A stretch of 64,000 nt of DNA from Labilibaculum manganireducens (GTDB lineage Bacteria; Bacteroidota; Bacteroidia; Bacteroidales; Marinifilaceae): assembly GCF_002843385.1 (NCBI RefSeq), contig NZ_MVDE01000001.1:240965-304964 (forward strand). Reading direction: 5' to 3'. Every line of letters starts with the position of its first letter. Position 1 is the first letter of the stretch. The position numbers and the translations under genes are program-made. Positions 33,579 to 42,047 of this stretch are shown in pieces. The notes below the pieces were generated by a model that saw only the letters and a program-made list of their open reading frames with translations, did not search any database and was not told the DNA's origin.

Positions 33579-34730
33579 ATGAATATCTCTTTAGATAACA
33601 AGCGGCTTATTATTGCGAAAATCAGGAACAGCAAAACATTTTCCAAGGCTCCCACAAGCAGTTCTTTACTTTCCTACCTATTCGAAGAAACAATAAAAGG
33701 AACCGATCTGAAAGAAAAATTAATTGAAATAGAATTTTTTGGAGAATCAAAGAGTACAGAAAAAAGCAGTCCCAGAGTGCGGGTTAATGTTTATAATCTG
33801 AGAAAAAAAATTGCCCGGTATTACGAAAACGAAGGCAAAGAAGATGCCTGCAGACTGCACATTGAAAAAGGTCAGTATCAATTGATGTTTTCAATGAAAA
33901 AAACCAAAGAAAACGCAGTTAAAAAAATAAAGTTATCCTTATACATACCATACGTAGTACTATTTGTTGTTTTATTGCTGTTTGTCCTTAGTAAAATACC
34001 TCAAAAACCGCCAATTTTATGGAGTTCATTTGTAGAGGATGAAAGCAAGCCGAAGCTAATTATTGGTGACGCTTTTGGTGTTATGGGCAATACGGCAACC
34101 GGTGCATTTGGATGGAACCGTGATTATACAATCAACAGCATTGAGGAATTCTATCAGTTCTGCGACAACAACCCAAAGCTTAAAAACGAACTTTCTCCTG
34201 CCAATTACACGTACATGACGGGTATGGGAGCCATTACCAGCCAAAAAATTACTTCCCTGTTCGACAAATACAATACTGATTTTAACATTCATTTTTCAAG
34301 CCAAACTTCCATTGCTGATTTAAAAGATGGAAATACAATTTACGCCGGCCCAATTAAAAATAACAATTCGTTCATCCATTTTTTTAATGAAGCAAATCAA
34401 TACTACAAAATTAAAGATTCCAAACTGTATTTTTCGAAACACCCAAGCATAAAGGACACCACATTTGATTTATTCACCGAAGGACTTGTCTCTGAATATT
34501 CAATTGTATCGAAATACAAAGGGCCGAACAATCACGATCAATTCGTTTTCTTTTCGGATCATGACATAGGCGTCTGTTCAACAGTAGAATATTTCACAAA
34601 TACTGACTCTCTGCAAAAATTCACAGCATCTTATTTGGGCAATTCAACCTATTTTACTGCCGTTTTTATGGCGAAAGGCAAAAGCAGAACCAATACCGAT
34701 CTAAAACTGCTGTTGGTTACCACAGAATAA
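33579..34730 (+). CDS. Membrane-anchored regulator-like protein
   Basis: A 383-residue protein. Residues about 20-105 (SSLLSYLFEETIKGTDLKEKLIEIEFFGES...SPRVRVNVYNLRKKIARYYENEG...RLHIEKGQYQLMF) match the N-terminal domain common in large Acidobacteria/Planctomycetes TolB- and TPR-type signalling proteins (pattern LKEYTIGVEVFGR...PIVRVxARRLRxKLxxYY...IExPKGxYVP), which is DNA-binding-like. A single membrane helix (about 110-132) separates it from a roughly 250-residue outer domain of unknown fold. This layout suggests a one-component sensor/regulator. It is divergent from the BNR_4/GH2 operon and upstream of the esterase. Confidence 0.7.
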   Translation: MNISLDNKRLIIAKIRNSKTFSKAPTSSSLLSYLFEETIKGTDLKEKLIEIEFFGESKSTEKSSPRVRVNVYNLRKKIARYYENEGKEDACRLHIEKGQYQLMFSMKKTKENAVKKIKLSLYIPYVVLFVVLLLFVLSKIPQKPPILWSSFVEDESKPKLIIGDAFGVMGNTATGAFGWNRDYTINSIEEFYQFCDNNPKLKNELSPANYTYMTGMGAITSQKITSLFDKYNTDFNIHFSSQTSIADLKDGNTIYAGPIKNNNSFIHFFNEANQYYKIKDSKLYFSKHPSIKDTTFDLFTEGLVSEYSIVSKYKGPNNHDQFVFFSDHDIGVCSTVEYFTNTDSLQKFTASYLGNSTYFTAVFMAKGKSRTNTDLKLLLVTTE

Positions 34731-34818
34731 AATCACCTGCCAATTTAAACATCATATTACATCGGCAATTCATCGAATAATCGTAAATTTATTTTCCAAA
34801 ATCAATAAAATATAAATC

Positions 34819-35739
34819 ATGAAAAAAACAGGTCTTCTCTTGTTACTTATTAGTGTGTATTCGTTCAATATATTTGGTCAGAATAACATTATTCCTCTAT
34901 GGCCGAATGAGATGCCAAACCACAAAGTTTCAAATGAAACAGAAGTTATTAATGCAACAGATGTTGTTCGGATTTCGAAAGTACAAACGCCGACAATAGA
35001 GGTATTCACTCCTGCCAAAAAAAACTCAAACGGGCAGGCTGTTCTTATTTGCCCTGGCGGCGGGTATCGAATTTTAGCATACGATTCGGAAGGTACCGAT
35101 ATAGCCAAATGGTTAAATTCAAAAGGAATTACAGCCTTTGTTCTAAAATACCGCTTACCGGATTCTCAGTCGGTTGTTGAAAGTTACAAAGCCCCGCTGC
35201 AAGATGCAATGAGAGCTTTAAGAACCATCCGGTTTAATGCTGAAAAATACAACATCAATAAAAATGAAATAGGCGTAATGGGCTTTTCTGCCGGCGGACA
35301 TCTGGCTTCAACCCTTGGCACACATTACAATGAATTGATGTATCCTGCAGCTGACGATATTGATTTAGAAAGTGCCCGTCCCGATTTTATGGCACTCATC
35401 TATCCTGTAATCAGCATGAAAGAGGGCATTACACATCAAGGATCGAAGCGAAGTTTATTGGGCGAAAATCCAAATGAAAAATTAGCAGGTAAATTCTCCA
35501 ACGACCTACAGGTTACCAGCGACACACCACCTGCTTTTCTTATTCACGCATCAGATGATAATGCGGTGCCCGTAAAAAACAGCTTGTTGATGTACGAAAG
35601 CTTAATCAGCAATGGAGTTTCTGCTGAAATGCATATCTTCTCGACCGGAGGCCACGGCTTTTCTTTTGGTTTTAATAAAGGGCATGTAAGTTCCTGGACC
35701 GATTTATTTTACACCTGGAGCAAATCAATTAAAAAATAA
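34819..35739 (+). CDS. Secreted alpha/beta-hydrolase (carbohydrate esterase-like)
   Basis: A 306-residue exported hydrolase (signal peptide ending NIFGQ). Landmarks are the oxyanion-hole region LICPGGGYRILAYDSEG, nucleophile elbow GFSAGGHLAS, acid Asp in HASDDNAVPVKNS, and catalytic His in GGHGFSFG. The overall pattern matches BD-FAE/acetyl-xylan-esterase-like proteins that trim ester groups from plant or algal polysaccharides. It follows the membrane regulator by 88 bp on the same strand. The terminator at 35760 closes the unit. Confidence 0.88.
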   Translation: MKKTGLLLLLISVYSFNIFGQNNIIPLWPNEMPNHKVSNETEVINATDVVRISKVQTPTIEVFTPAKKNSNGQAVLICPGGGYRILAYDSEGTDIAKWLNSKGITAFVLKYRLPDSQSVVESYKAPLQDAMRALRTIRFNAEKYNINKNEIGVMGFSAGGHLASTLGTHYNELMYPAADDIDLESARPDFMALIYPVISMKEGITHQGSKRSLLGENPNEKLAGKFSNDLQVTSDTPPAFLIHASDDNAVPVKNSLLMYESLISNGVSAEMHIFSTGGHGFSFGFNKGHVSSWTDLFYTWSKSIKK

Positions 35740-35759
35740 GTGGAATGATTTTCACCGCA

Positions 35760-35802
35760 AAGCTCTGTCTGAAATTTCCACTTCAGACAGAGCTTTGTTC
35801 TT
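35760..35802. terminator. Strong terminator after the esterase
   Basis: Perfect 15-bp inverted repeat AAAGCTCTGTCTGAA / TTCAGACAGAGCTTT (35760-35774 and 35783-35797), followed by a T-rich run. Confidence 0.85.
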
Positions 35803-35924
35803 TATTGGCAATTGCATAAAAAAAGCAATGTCATATTCTTACAAATACAACATTGCTCACACCAGCCGATATAAAAATATACTAATTCACAATTTTTACA
35901 AAATTGGATTCAGTAAAAAAATAC

Positions 35925-37193
35925 TTATTTAATGCTTACAACAACAGGCGAACTCAATTCATCAGCCTGACTTTTCATCAGATTTTTAAAATTTTCCTGT
36001 TCTGCCCACTTTTTATTTTCCAACTCCCAGGCGGCAAAAAAGTAGTGCGTTGCACTTTTGTTGTTATTGATTTTCTGAGTTACAAAGTGTGTTAAACCAA
36101 CAGGTTGGTTCCAACGGCTTCCATTGCTTACCTCTTCGCTCAAAACAGGAGCATCACCAATTCTCACCTTACTATCCGATGGAAATAAAACTCCCATTGC
36201 CAGACAGTCATTATTCATCGATTGAATATCGTGGGTTGCAATTGCCTCGAATTGATTGTTTGCTGTAAACGAAAATGGTTTCTTTTCTTTTAAGTAGCTG
36301 GTTACAATCCCAACTGCCAATTCCGATTCTTCATCCAATCCGCCTACGGTAACATCACTCTGAAACCAATATTTGCCGGCCCAAACAGTAATTTTCTCTT
36401 GCGCACTCAGGCTTTTGCCATCCACATTCCATCCGCCGTAATTCAATTCAAAAACAGAACGAACCGGTCCTTTTGTTACCAGTTGAAATTCGAACTTATC
36501 GGTTGATCCCAAACGGTATAAAGAATCTTGATGAAACAAAGCCAAACCTCCGGCTCCCAAAGATGGACCAACGTGTAAAATATCCATTCCCCAACTGCTT
36601 AGTTCATGGTAACTAGTACTTTCTTTGGTTCCGATATTATCCATAATCATTTCAGGCTGAAGCTTTCCGAATAAATCCTTAGCATTTCTGCAGTCGAAAT
36701 AATCACGAAAACCCATCAAATCGTTTTCCCAACTCACACTTTCGGCCTGATAACTTATCGGAACTCCGGTAAATCCTTTTGGAGAAACTGCATGATCAAC
36801 ACCTTCGAATCCCCCTTCAATGGAACCAACTCCCAAACGCACATTGGTACGTACGGTATATTCAGGAATCTTGTCATACGATACAAAATTCACATTCAAT
36901 TTTTTCACCTCTTTTGCTTCAAAATCGCAAACCAAAGCCAATTCATCCCATTTTCCATCTCTGTCTAAATCATCAATCTGCGAAGGAATTACAGTTCCTT
37001 TTTCATCAGTAACAACCGGGAATTTCTCATTAGGAATTTCTCCTGTTAATTTCTGAATTTCTACCCTGCTAATTACAACAGGTGCATCTTTTCGGGCCTT
37101 AGCCGTATTGTTCTTTAATTGAAGAACAGGAGACGAAGTACATGCACTTAAAAAGCTTGCTAAAACGGCAATAACAAAACTATATCTCTTCAT
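35925..37193 (-). CDS. DUF4861 domain lipoprotein
   Basis: A 422-residue lipoprotein (AVLASFLSACTSSP, lipobox Cys near residue 18). The mature region (LKNNTAKARKDAPVVISRVEIQKLTGEIP...VPSQIDDLDRDGKWDELALVCDF) is the DUF4861 signature. Such proteins recur in pectin/uronate utilisation loci of Bacteroidota, but no activity is firmly assigned. The next genes upstream on the same strand are kduD and kduI, which supports a role in uronate-polysaccharide breakdown. Confidence 0.88.
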   Translation of the reverse strand: MKRYSFVIAVLASFLSACTSSPVLQLKNNTAKARKDAPVVISRVEIQKLTGEIPNEKFPVVTDEKGTVIPSQIDDLDRDGKWDELALVCDFEAKEVKKLNVNFVSYDKIPEYTVRTNVRLGVGSIEGGFEGVDHAVSPKGFTGVPISYQAESVSWENDLMGFRDYFDCRNAKDLFGKLQPEMIMDNIGTKESTSYHELSSWGMDILHVGPSLGAGGLALFHQDSLYRLGSTDKFEFQLVTKGPVRSVFELNYGGWNVDGKSLSAQEKITVWAGKYWFQSDVTVGGLDEESELAVGIVTSYLKEKKPFSFTANNQFEAIATHDIQSMNNDCLAMGVLFPSDSKVRIGDAPVLSEEVSNGSRWNQPVGLTHFVTQKINNNKSATHYFFAAWELENKKWAEQENFKNLMKSQADELSSPVVVSIK

Positions 37194-37335
37194 TTTACAA
37201 AAATTTAGATCTTAAAAACCTACGAACTGAATGAAAAAAAAGAATAAGAAGAGTTTTGATCCGCCTCTCAGCGACATTCAAATTCCCCCTCTTACTCTTT
37301 CACACAACTAACTAATAATCTATATTATCTAACAA

Positions 37336-38127
37336 TTATTTTTCGTTTGATGGTTTGCCGATGGTTGCCAAAATACCACCATCAACATAAACAACATGTC
37401 CGTTTACAAAATCGGATGCTTTTGATGCAAGGAATACTGCTGTTCCGCCCAAATCTTCAGGATCTCCCCAACGTGCTGCAGGCGTTCTGTTAATAATGAA
37501 ATCATTAAAAGGATGACCGTCTTCGCGGATAGCTGCAGTTTGTGATGTTGCAAAATATCCAGGTCCGATTCCATTGGTCTGAATACCATATTTTGCCCAC
37601 TCAGTAGCCATATTCTTAGTCAACATTTTTAAACCGCCTTTTGCCGATGCATAAGCACAAACGTCGTTACGCCCCAACTCACTCATCATCGAACAAATAT
37701 TGATGATTTTACCTTCGCGGCGCTCAATCATTTTACGTCCAACATATTTACCCATGATGAAAGGACCAACCAAGTCGATATCAACCACCTTACGGTAATC
37801 TTTCACTTCCATATCCTGCATTGGCACACGCATAATGATACCGGCATTGTTTACCAAAATTCCAATTGGTCCAACTTCTGCCTCTATTTTGTCAACACCT
37901 GCAATAACTCCGGCCTCATCTGTTACATCGAAAATATAACCTTTACAATCAATGCCTTTTTTTGCGTAATCAGCAATTCCGCGATCCAGATTTTCTTTCG
38001 AAATATCATTTACAACAATCTGAGCACCTGCTTCAGCCAATGCCGTAGCGATAGCCATTCCAATACCATGAGTAGCACCGGTTACCAAAGCAACCTTGCC
38101 GTCCAACTTAAATAAATCCAAAATCAT
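37336..38127 (-). CDS. kduD: 2-dehydro-3-deoxy-D-gluconate 5-dehydrogenase KduD (SDR)
   Basis: A 263-residue short-chain dehydrogenase that reduces the 2,5-diketo product of KduI to 2-keto-3-deoxygluconate with NAD(P)H. Visible are the Rossmann motif TGATHGIG, NNAG, the catalytic Ser region and YASAKGG (YxxxK), and the KduD-type end FVNGHVVYVDGGILATIGKP. The first residues ILDLFKLDGKVALVTGA match KduD proteins closely. It lies 35 bp after kduI on the same strand and is almost certainly in its operon. Confidence 0.93.
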   Translation of the reverse strand: MILDLFKLDGKVALVTGATHGIGMAIATALAEAGAQIVVNDISKENLDRGIADYAKKGIDCKGYIFDVTDEAGVIAGVDKIEAEVGPIGILVNNAGIIMRVPMQDMEVKDYRKVVDIDLVGPFIMGKYVGRKMIERREGKIINICSMMSELGRNDVCAYASAKGGLKMLTKNMATEWAKYGIQTNGIGPGYFATSQTAAIREDGHPFNDFIINRTPAARWGDPEDLGGTAVFLASKASDFVNGHVVYVDGGILATIGKPSNEK

Positions 38128-38162
38128 AACTTATATCTTAATTATATACAACCTGTTTTATA

Positions 38163-39005
38163 CTAACGCAATTCATCCGGCTGACAAATATCCATATCGC
38201 CGTAATTCAGGTTTTCGCCGCCCATTCCCCAAATAAATGTGTAGTTACTTGTTCCTGCTGCCGAGTGAATCGACCATGTAGGCGAGAAAACAGCTTCTTC
38301 ATTTGCCATCCAAATGTGACGGGTTTCTTTAGGATCACCCATAAAGTGACAAATAGCCTGTCCTTTTGGTACTTCGAAATAGAAGTAAGCCTCCATTCTT
38401 CTGCTGTGAGTATGTGCCGGCATTGTATTCCAAACACTTCCGGGATGCAACTCGGTCATTCCCATTTGCAGCTGATTTGTTTTAATTGTATCCGAAACAA
38501 TTAATTTGCGCAATGTTCTGCGGTTCGAATTTTCAGGCTCGCCCAACTCAACCACAATAGCATCTTCGTGTCCGATTTTCACATTTGGAAAAATCTCGTG
38601 TGCAGGAGCAGAGTTTAAATAAAAATGAGCAGGAGAAGCCGCATCTGCACTTGCAAAAACAATTTCCTTATTTCCTTTTCCCACATAAAGAGCCTCTTTG
38701 TAGTCCAGCTCATAAACTGCACCGTCAACACTTACGCTTCCTTTTCCGCCAACATTCACAATACCCAACTCTCTTCTTTCCAAAAAGTAGTCAGCTTTTA
38801 AAGGATCGATCGCTTCCAATGTCAATGCTTCTTTTACTGGAACTGCACCACCTACAATAATTCTATCGTACTGAGAGTAAGTCAAATTAATGCTTCCTTC
38901 TTCCATTAAATTCTGAACCAAATACTCATCTCTTAATCGAGTAGTATCGTAACTCTTCGCATCAGCTGGATGAGTTGCATATCTTTCTTCGTATTTCAAA
39001 CCCAT
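38163..39005 (-). CDS. kduI: 5-dehydro-4-deoxy-D-glucuronate isomerase KduI
   Basis: A 280-residue cupin-type isomerase, the normal family length. It begins LKYEERYATHPADAKSYDTTRLRDEYLV as KduI does and has the zinc-site stretch PAHTHSRRMEAYFYFEV (two His and one Glu) plus a later His in WSIHSAAG. It isomerises 5-keto-4-deoxyuronate, formed from unsaturated uronates released by polysaccharide lyases. It is the first gene of the kduI-kduD unit. The divergent LacI-family gene and the operators at 39103 and 39235 suggest control by uronate-derived sugars. Confidence 0.95.
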   Translation of the reverse strand: MGLKYEERYATHPADAKSYDTTRLRDEYLVQNLMEEGSINLTYSQYDRIIVGGAVPVKEALTLEAIDPLKADYFLERRELGIVNVGGKGSVSVDGAVYELDYKEALYVGKGNKEIVFASADAASPAHFYLNSAPAHEIFPNVKIGHEDAIVVELGEPENSNRRTLRKLIVSDTIKTNQLQMGMTELHPGSVWNTMPAHTHSRRMEAYFYFEVPKGQAICHFMGDPKETRHIWMANEEAVFSPTWSIHSAAGTSNYTFIWGMGGENLNYGDMDICQPDELR

Positions 39006-39102
39006 GGTCTTTATTTTATAAATTAGTACAATCTTTTTTGATATTTATTCCAGGCAGGATATTACCTGTCTGCCTCATGCAAAGTAATAAAATGTAATTG
39101 AT

Positions 39103-39116
39103 TTGTGCAATCGATT
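39103..39116. promoter_or_regulatory. LacI-type operator 1 (kduI side)
   Basis: TTGTGCAATCGATT at 39103-39116, centred on the perfect palindrome CAATCGATTG (39108-39117). The CG-centred dyad is typical for LacI-family sites. It lies about 100 bp upstream of kduI. Confidence 0.75.
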
Positions 39117-39234
39117 GTCTGTATTTATTTTTTTTTAACTAAAAACATCATCGGCACCAAAGCATCAAACCATCAGTAAACATTGATTACCAACACCATT
39201 TTAATCAATAAAAAATAATAAATCAAATTAAATA

Positions 39235-39248
39235 TTGTGCAATCGATT
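39235..39248. promoter_or_regulatory. LacI-type operator 2 (regulator side)
   Basis: An identical 14-mer TTGTGCAATCGATT at 39235-39248, 132 bp from operator 1 and 81 bp before the ATG at 39329. The two copies in one divergent gap suggest looping and autoregulation. A further dyad, ATTGATTA/TAATCAAT, lies between them (39182-39209). Confidence 0.75.
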
Positions 39249-39328
39249 ACCCTTTGTTGCACTTTTATTACACGAATGTAAAAATAATATGCATCTTTGT
39301 ATTGGATTACAAGCTACATAACCGGAAC

Positions 39329-40348
39329 ATGAAAAAAGAGAGTCACACAACAATACACGATATCGCAAGAGCTTTAAATATATCTGGTTCTACCGTATCC
39401 AGAGCTCTCAACGACAATTCCAGAATTAGCGAAAAAACAAAAAAAGCCGTTCGCGACATGGCCAGACAACTGGGCTACCAACCCAATGCCCTGGCATCTA
39501 ATTTGCGCACCAGTTGCACAAACACCATTGGTGTTATTATTCCCCGAATCAGCAGGTACTTCTTTTCTTCGGCCATTACCGGTATCGAGGAATTGGCCCG
39601 AACCAGAGGCTACAATGTTATTATTTGCCAGTCGAACGATCAGGAAGCCAGAGAAGCCGATTGTGTGCAAACTCTTTTTGCCAGCAGGGTTGATGGCGTG
39701 ATTTCATCGATAGCCATCAACACCGAAAACTTTGAGCATTACAAAACCTTCACCGACAGAAACATCCCTTTGGTGTTTTTCGACCGGGTTTGCGACGAGC
39801 TGGAAACCAGCCAGGTGGTGGTTGATGACTTTAAAGGCGGCTTTATTGCTGCCGAACACCTGATTTCGAAAGGATGCAAACGAATTGCCCACATTGGCGG
39901 TCCACAGCATTTAAACATTTACATTAACCGTTTGCAGGGATACTTAAAAGCACTGCGCAAGCACAATTTTGAAATTGAAGAAGAACTGATTATTGAAAGT
40001 CTGTTAACCCGCGAAGACGGCGAAGCGTGCGCAAAAAAATTGCTGGACTCGCCCAATCGTCCGGATGCCATATTTGCAGCCAACGATATTTCAGCTCTCA
40101 GCATTATTCTTTATGCCAAAGAAATAGGACTTCGAATTCCTGAAGATCTGGCTGTTGTTGGATTCAGCAACGAACCTTTCTCCGAATATGTCAGCCCTTC
40201 GCTAACCACCATTGAGCAATCGGGTTTTGATGTTGGCACCAAAGCAACCGAATTACTGCTCGACATTATCACCAACAAAACCGGAAATCATCAGGAAACC
40301 ATCGTATTGCCGGTAAAACTGATTGAGCGGGAATCGAGCAACCGGTAA
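39329..40348 (+). CDS. LacI-family transcriptional regulator
   Basis: A 339-residue regulator; the ATG at 39329 starts the HTH directly (TTIHDIARALNISGSTVSRALNDN). The hinge helix LGYQPNALASNLR is followed by a periplasmic-binding-like effector domain (IGVIIPRISRYFFSSAITGIEELA ... DAIFAANDISALSIILYAKEIG... AVVGFSNEPFSEYVSPSLTTIEQ). It is divergent from kduI-kduD with two shared operators between, so it is the likely local repressor of uronate catabolism. The effector is probably a keto-deoxy sugar acid (inference). Confidence 0.94.
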   Translation: MKKESHTTIHDIARALNISGSTVSRALNDNSRISEKTKKAVRDMARQLGYQPNALASNLRTSCTNTIGVIIPRISRYFFSSAITGIEELARTRGYNVIICQSNDQEAREADCVQTLFASRVDGVISSIAINTENFEHYKTFTDRNIPLVFFDRVCDELETSQVVVDDFKGGFIAAEHLISKGCKRIAHIGGPQHLNIYINRLQGYLKALRKHNFEIEEELIIESLLTREDGEACAKKLLDSPNRPDAIFAANDISALSIILYAKEIGLRIPEDLAVVGFSNEPFSEYVSPSLTTIEQSGFDVGTKATELLLDIITNKTGNHQETIVLPVKLIERESSNR

Positions 40349-40396
40349 AGATTTTCAAGCTTTAAAAAAAGCATCGATACAACTGATTTAAAGCAT

Positions 40397-40430
40397 AAAA
40401 AATACCGGAAACAAATGAATGCCTCCGGTA
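40397..40430 (-). terminator. Terminator for the DUF6261 gene
   Basis: Inverted repeat TACCGGA / TCCGGTA (40403-40409 and 40424-40430). On the minus strand it is followed by a T-tract. Confidence 0.7.
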
Positions 40431-40478
40431 CTAACCCCAGATACCAAAATGGTATCCAACCCATAAAACAAAAAAAAA

Positions 40479-41222
40479 CTATTCGCCTGCGCTGATTTCT
40501 TCAACAACATCCTTAGCAGACCGCCCTGCACGCTGCAGTAAAAGTGCATTGGTTTCTTCCGATACAATGTTTATTTCTTTCGCCAATTTCGAATAAGCAG
40601 CATCTGTATTTAAATCGCACATCACATCTAAATATTTAAAGAAAGTCTCAAACTCATTCCTGATTTCTTTACACATCTCACCACCAATCTCCTCGTTCCG
40701 ATCCAATTTCGCATTCCCTCTTGCCTCAACCGCTTCGGTAAATTCCTGTTCCGCTTTTTCAAGCTCTTCCAACCATAGCTGTCCAAGCATGTTTTGCAAA
40801 CACTCGCTTAAAAACGGACTGTTCTTTATTTTTGCAAACAAAGCAACAAGAATAGCCGATTCCTCTAACATCGGGCGACGGGTAATGCCACTGCCATAAC
40901 TTACTATTTCGTTCAGAATTGCTTTGCCTGCTCCACTAACAACAGGATTTAAACGTTTCGAACAAGCCTCAGCATAAGTTGCAAAGGCAATCATTGCCTG
41001 ATCTCTCCTGCTGTCGCATTCGGTCACATTTATAGTTAACAACTGCGTGTTCACTTTTTTGCCCGATTCCTCAAGTCTGCCTTTCGATTTCTCGATTCTG
41101 CTTTTAAATGGCTCCAAACTAACACTGTCTGTAACAGTATTTGTTATTAAACTGTAAACACGAGCCGTAAAAGTTAGGTATTCCGCTATGCGCATGCGGT
41201 AAAACAATGGATACTTAATCAT
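40479..41222 (-). CDS. DUF6261 family helical protein
   Basis: A 247-residue, almost fully alpha-helical cytosolic protein matching DUF6261-type Bacteroidota proteins (MRIAEYLTFTARVYSLIT near the start, DSRRDQAMIAFATYAEACSK in the middle, and a long Glu/Lys-rich helix set towards the C-terminus). No catalytic motif or signal peptide is visible. Members are often present in several copies per genome and have no assigned function. The upstream gap contains array C. Confidence 0.75.
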   Translation of the reverse strand: MIKYPLFYRMRIAEYLTFTARVYSLITNTVTDSVSLEPFKSRIEKSKGRLEESGKKVNTQLLTINVTECDSRRDQAMIAFATYAEACSKRLNPVVSGAGKAILNEIVSYGSGITRRPMLEESAILVALFAKIKNSPFLSECLQNMLGQLWLEELEKAEQEFTEAVEARGNAKLDRNEEIGGEMCKEIRNEFETFFKYLDVMCDLNTDAAYSKLAKEINIVSEETNALLLQRAGRSAKDVVEEISAGE

Positions 41223-41480
41223 GAAGTAAATATATTACGTTAATATTACAGCTATCTAAATTATCATTTTATCACTCAATAAAAAAGACAATAAGTAAAT
41301 TTATTTTGTTTTACACACAAAACAACTTAATAATCATGCCAAGCCCACCACCGTAGCCTTACAAAACACCAGTAAAACATAAGCATACACAACTGCCAAT
41401 TTCTTATTTATACTAAAAATAAACAGTAAAAAACCACCATTTCCCTTTGTGGGTATCCAAATTAAGTCTTAAACGAAGCA

Positions 41481-41750
41481 GCCCTGCATTGCCTGGAGCC
41501 CTGCCGGCACTTTTGCTTTCGTGCCCTGCATTGATGAAAACCCTCACCACACTGCCTTGCTGATATCCCGCACCACTGCCAACCTACCTGGTAAATTTGC
41601 TTTTGCCTCCGGCAAACCTGCCAGCCTGCTTCCCGCTTTTACGAACGCCTCCTGCACCACTGCAAGCCTCAATGCCAACATTGCGATGCAGGCTCACACT
41701 TGTGCGGGCATCGCTCCAAAAATTGCCGGCAGGGCAAACAGCAGGTTAAG
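41481..41750. repeat. 42-bp tandem array C, GC-rich
   Basis: In the 825-bp gene-free stretch 41223-42047, a GC-rich island holds about six copies of a 42-bp unit. A GCA-type triplet recurs exactly every 42 bp, at 41486, 41528, 41570, 41612, 41654 and (as ACA) 41696. Most units show the dyad GCA-N4-TGC: CGCACCACTGCC (41569), GGCAAACCTGCC (41611), TGCACCACTGCA (41653) and CACACTTGTG (41695). Base composition contrasts sharply with the AT-rich flanks 41223-41470 and 41790-42047, in which nothing else was recognised. An open frame of 87 codons through the array resembles no protein. Confidence 0.78.
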
Positions 41751-42047
41751 ATGCCCACCAAAACAGTACAAACCGGGCTTTTAGTTCGTTAACTATGCCA
41801 CCCCAATTTTACGAGCAGGGCTTTTACTGAGTGAAGATGGTGCTCGTGAGTGTTTGGTGGGGGCTTTGAATGTATCGAGGAGATTTTCCAATCTATAACG
41901 ATTATATCCTTTCAGAGGTAAATTGAATGTGCTTGTTTTAATAGAGAAGCTTGTGTGTTTCAAGACAATAAAAACACTTAACAATATTTTGCAACAACAT
42001 AATAAAGCTTTACATTTGGTTTAACCTTAACCCTAAACTACTATATC

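Noticed and set aside
41521..41784. 87-codon open frame on the plus strand
   Set aside because: It runs through array C; the composition reflects the repeat and no protein family is recognisable.
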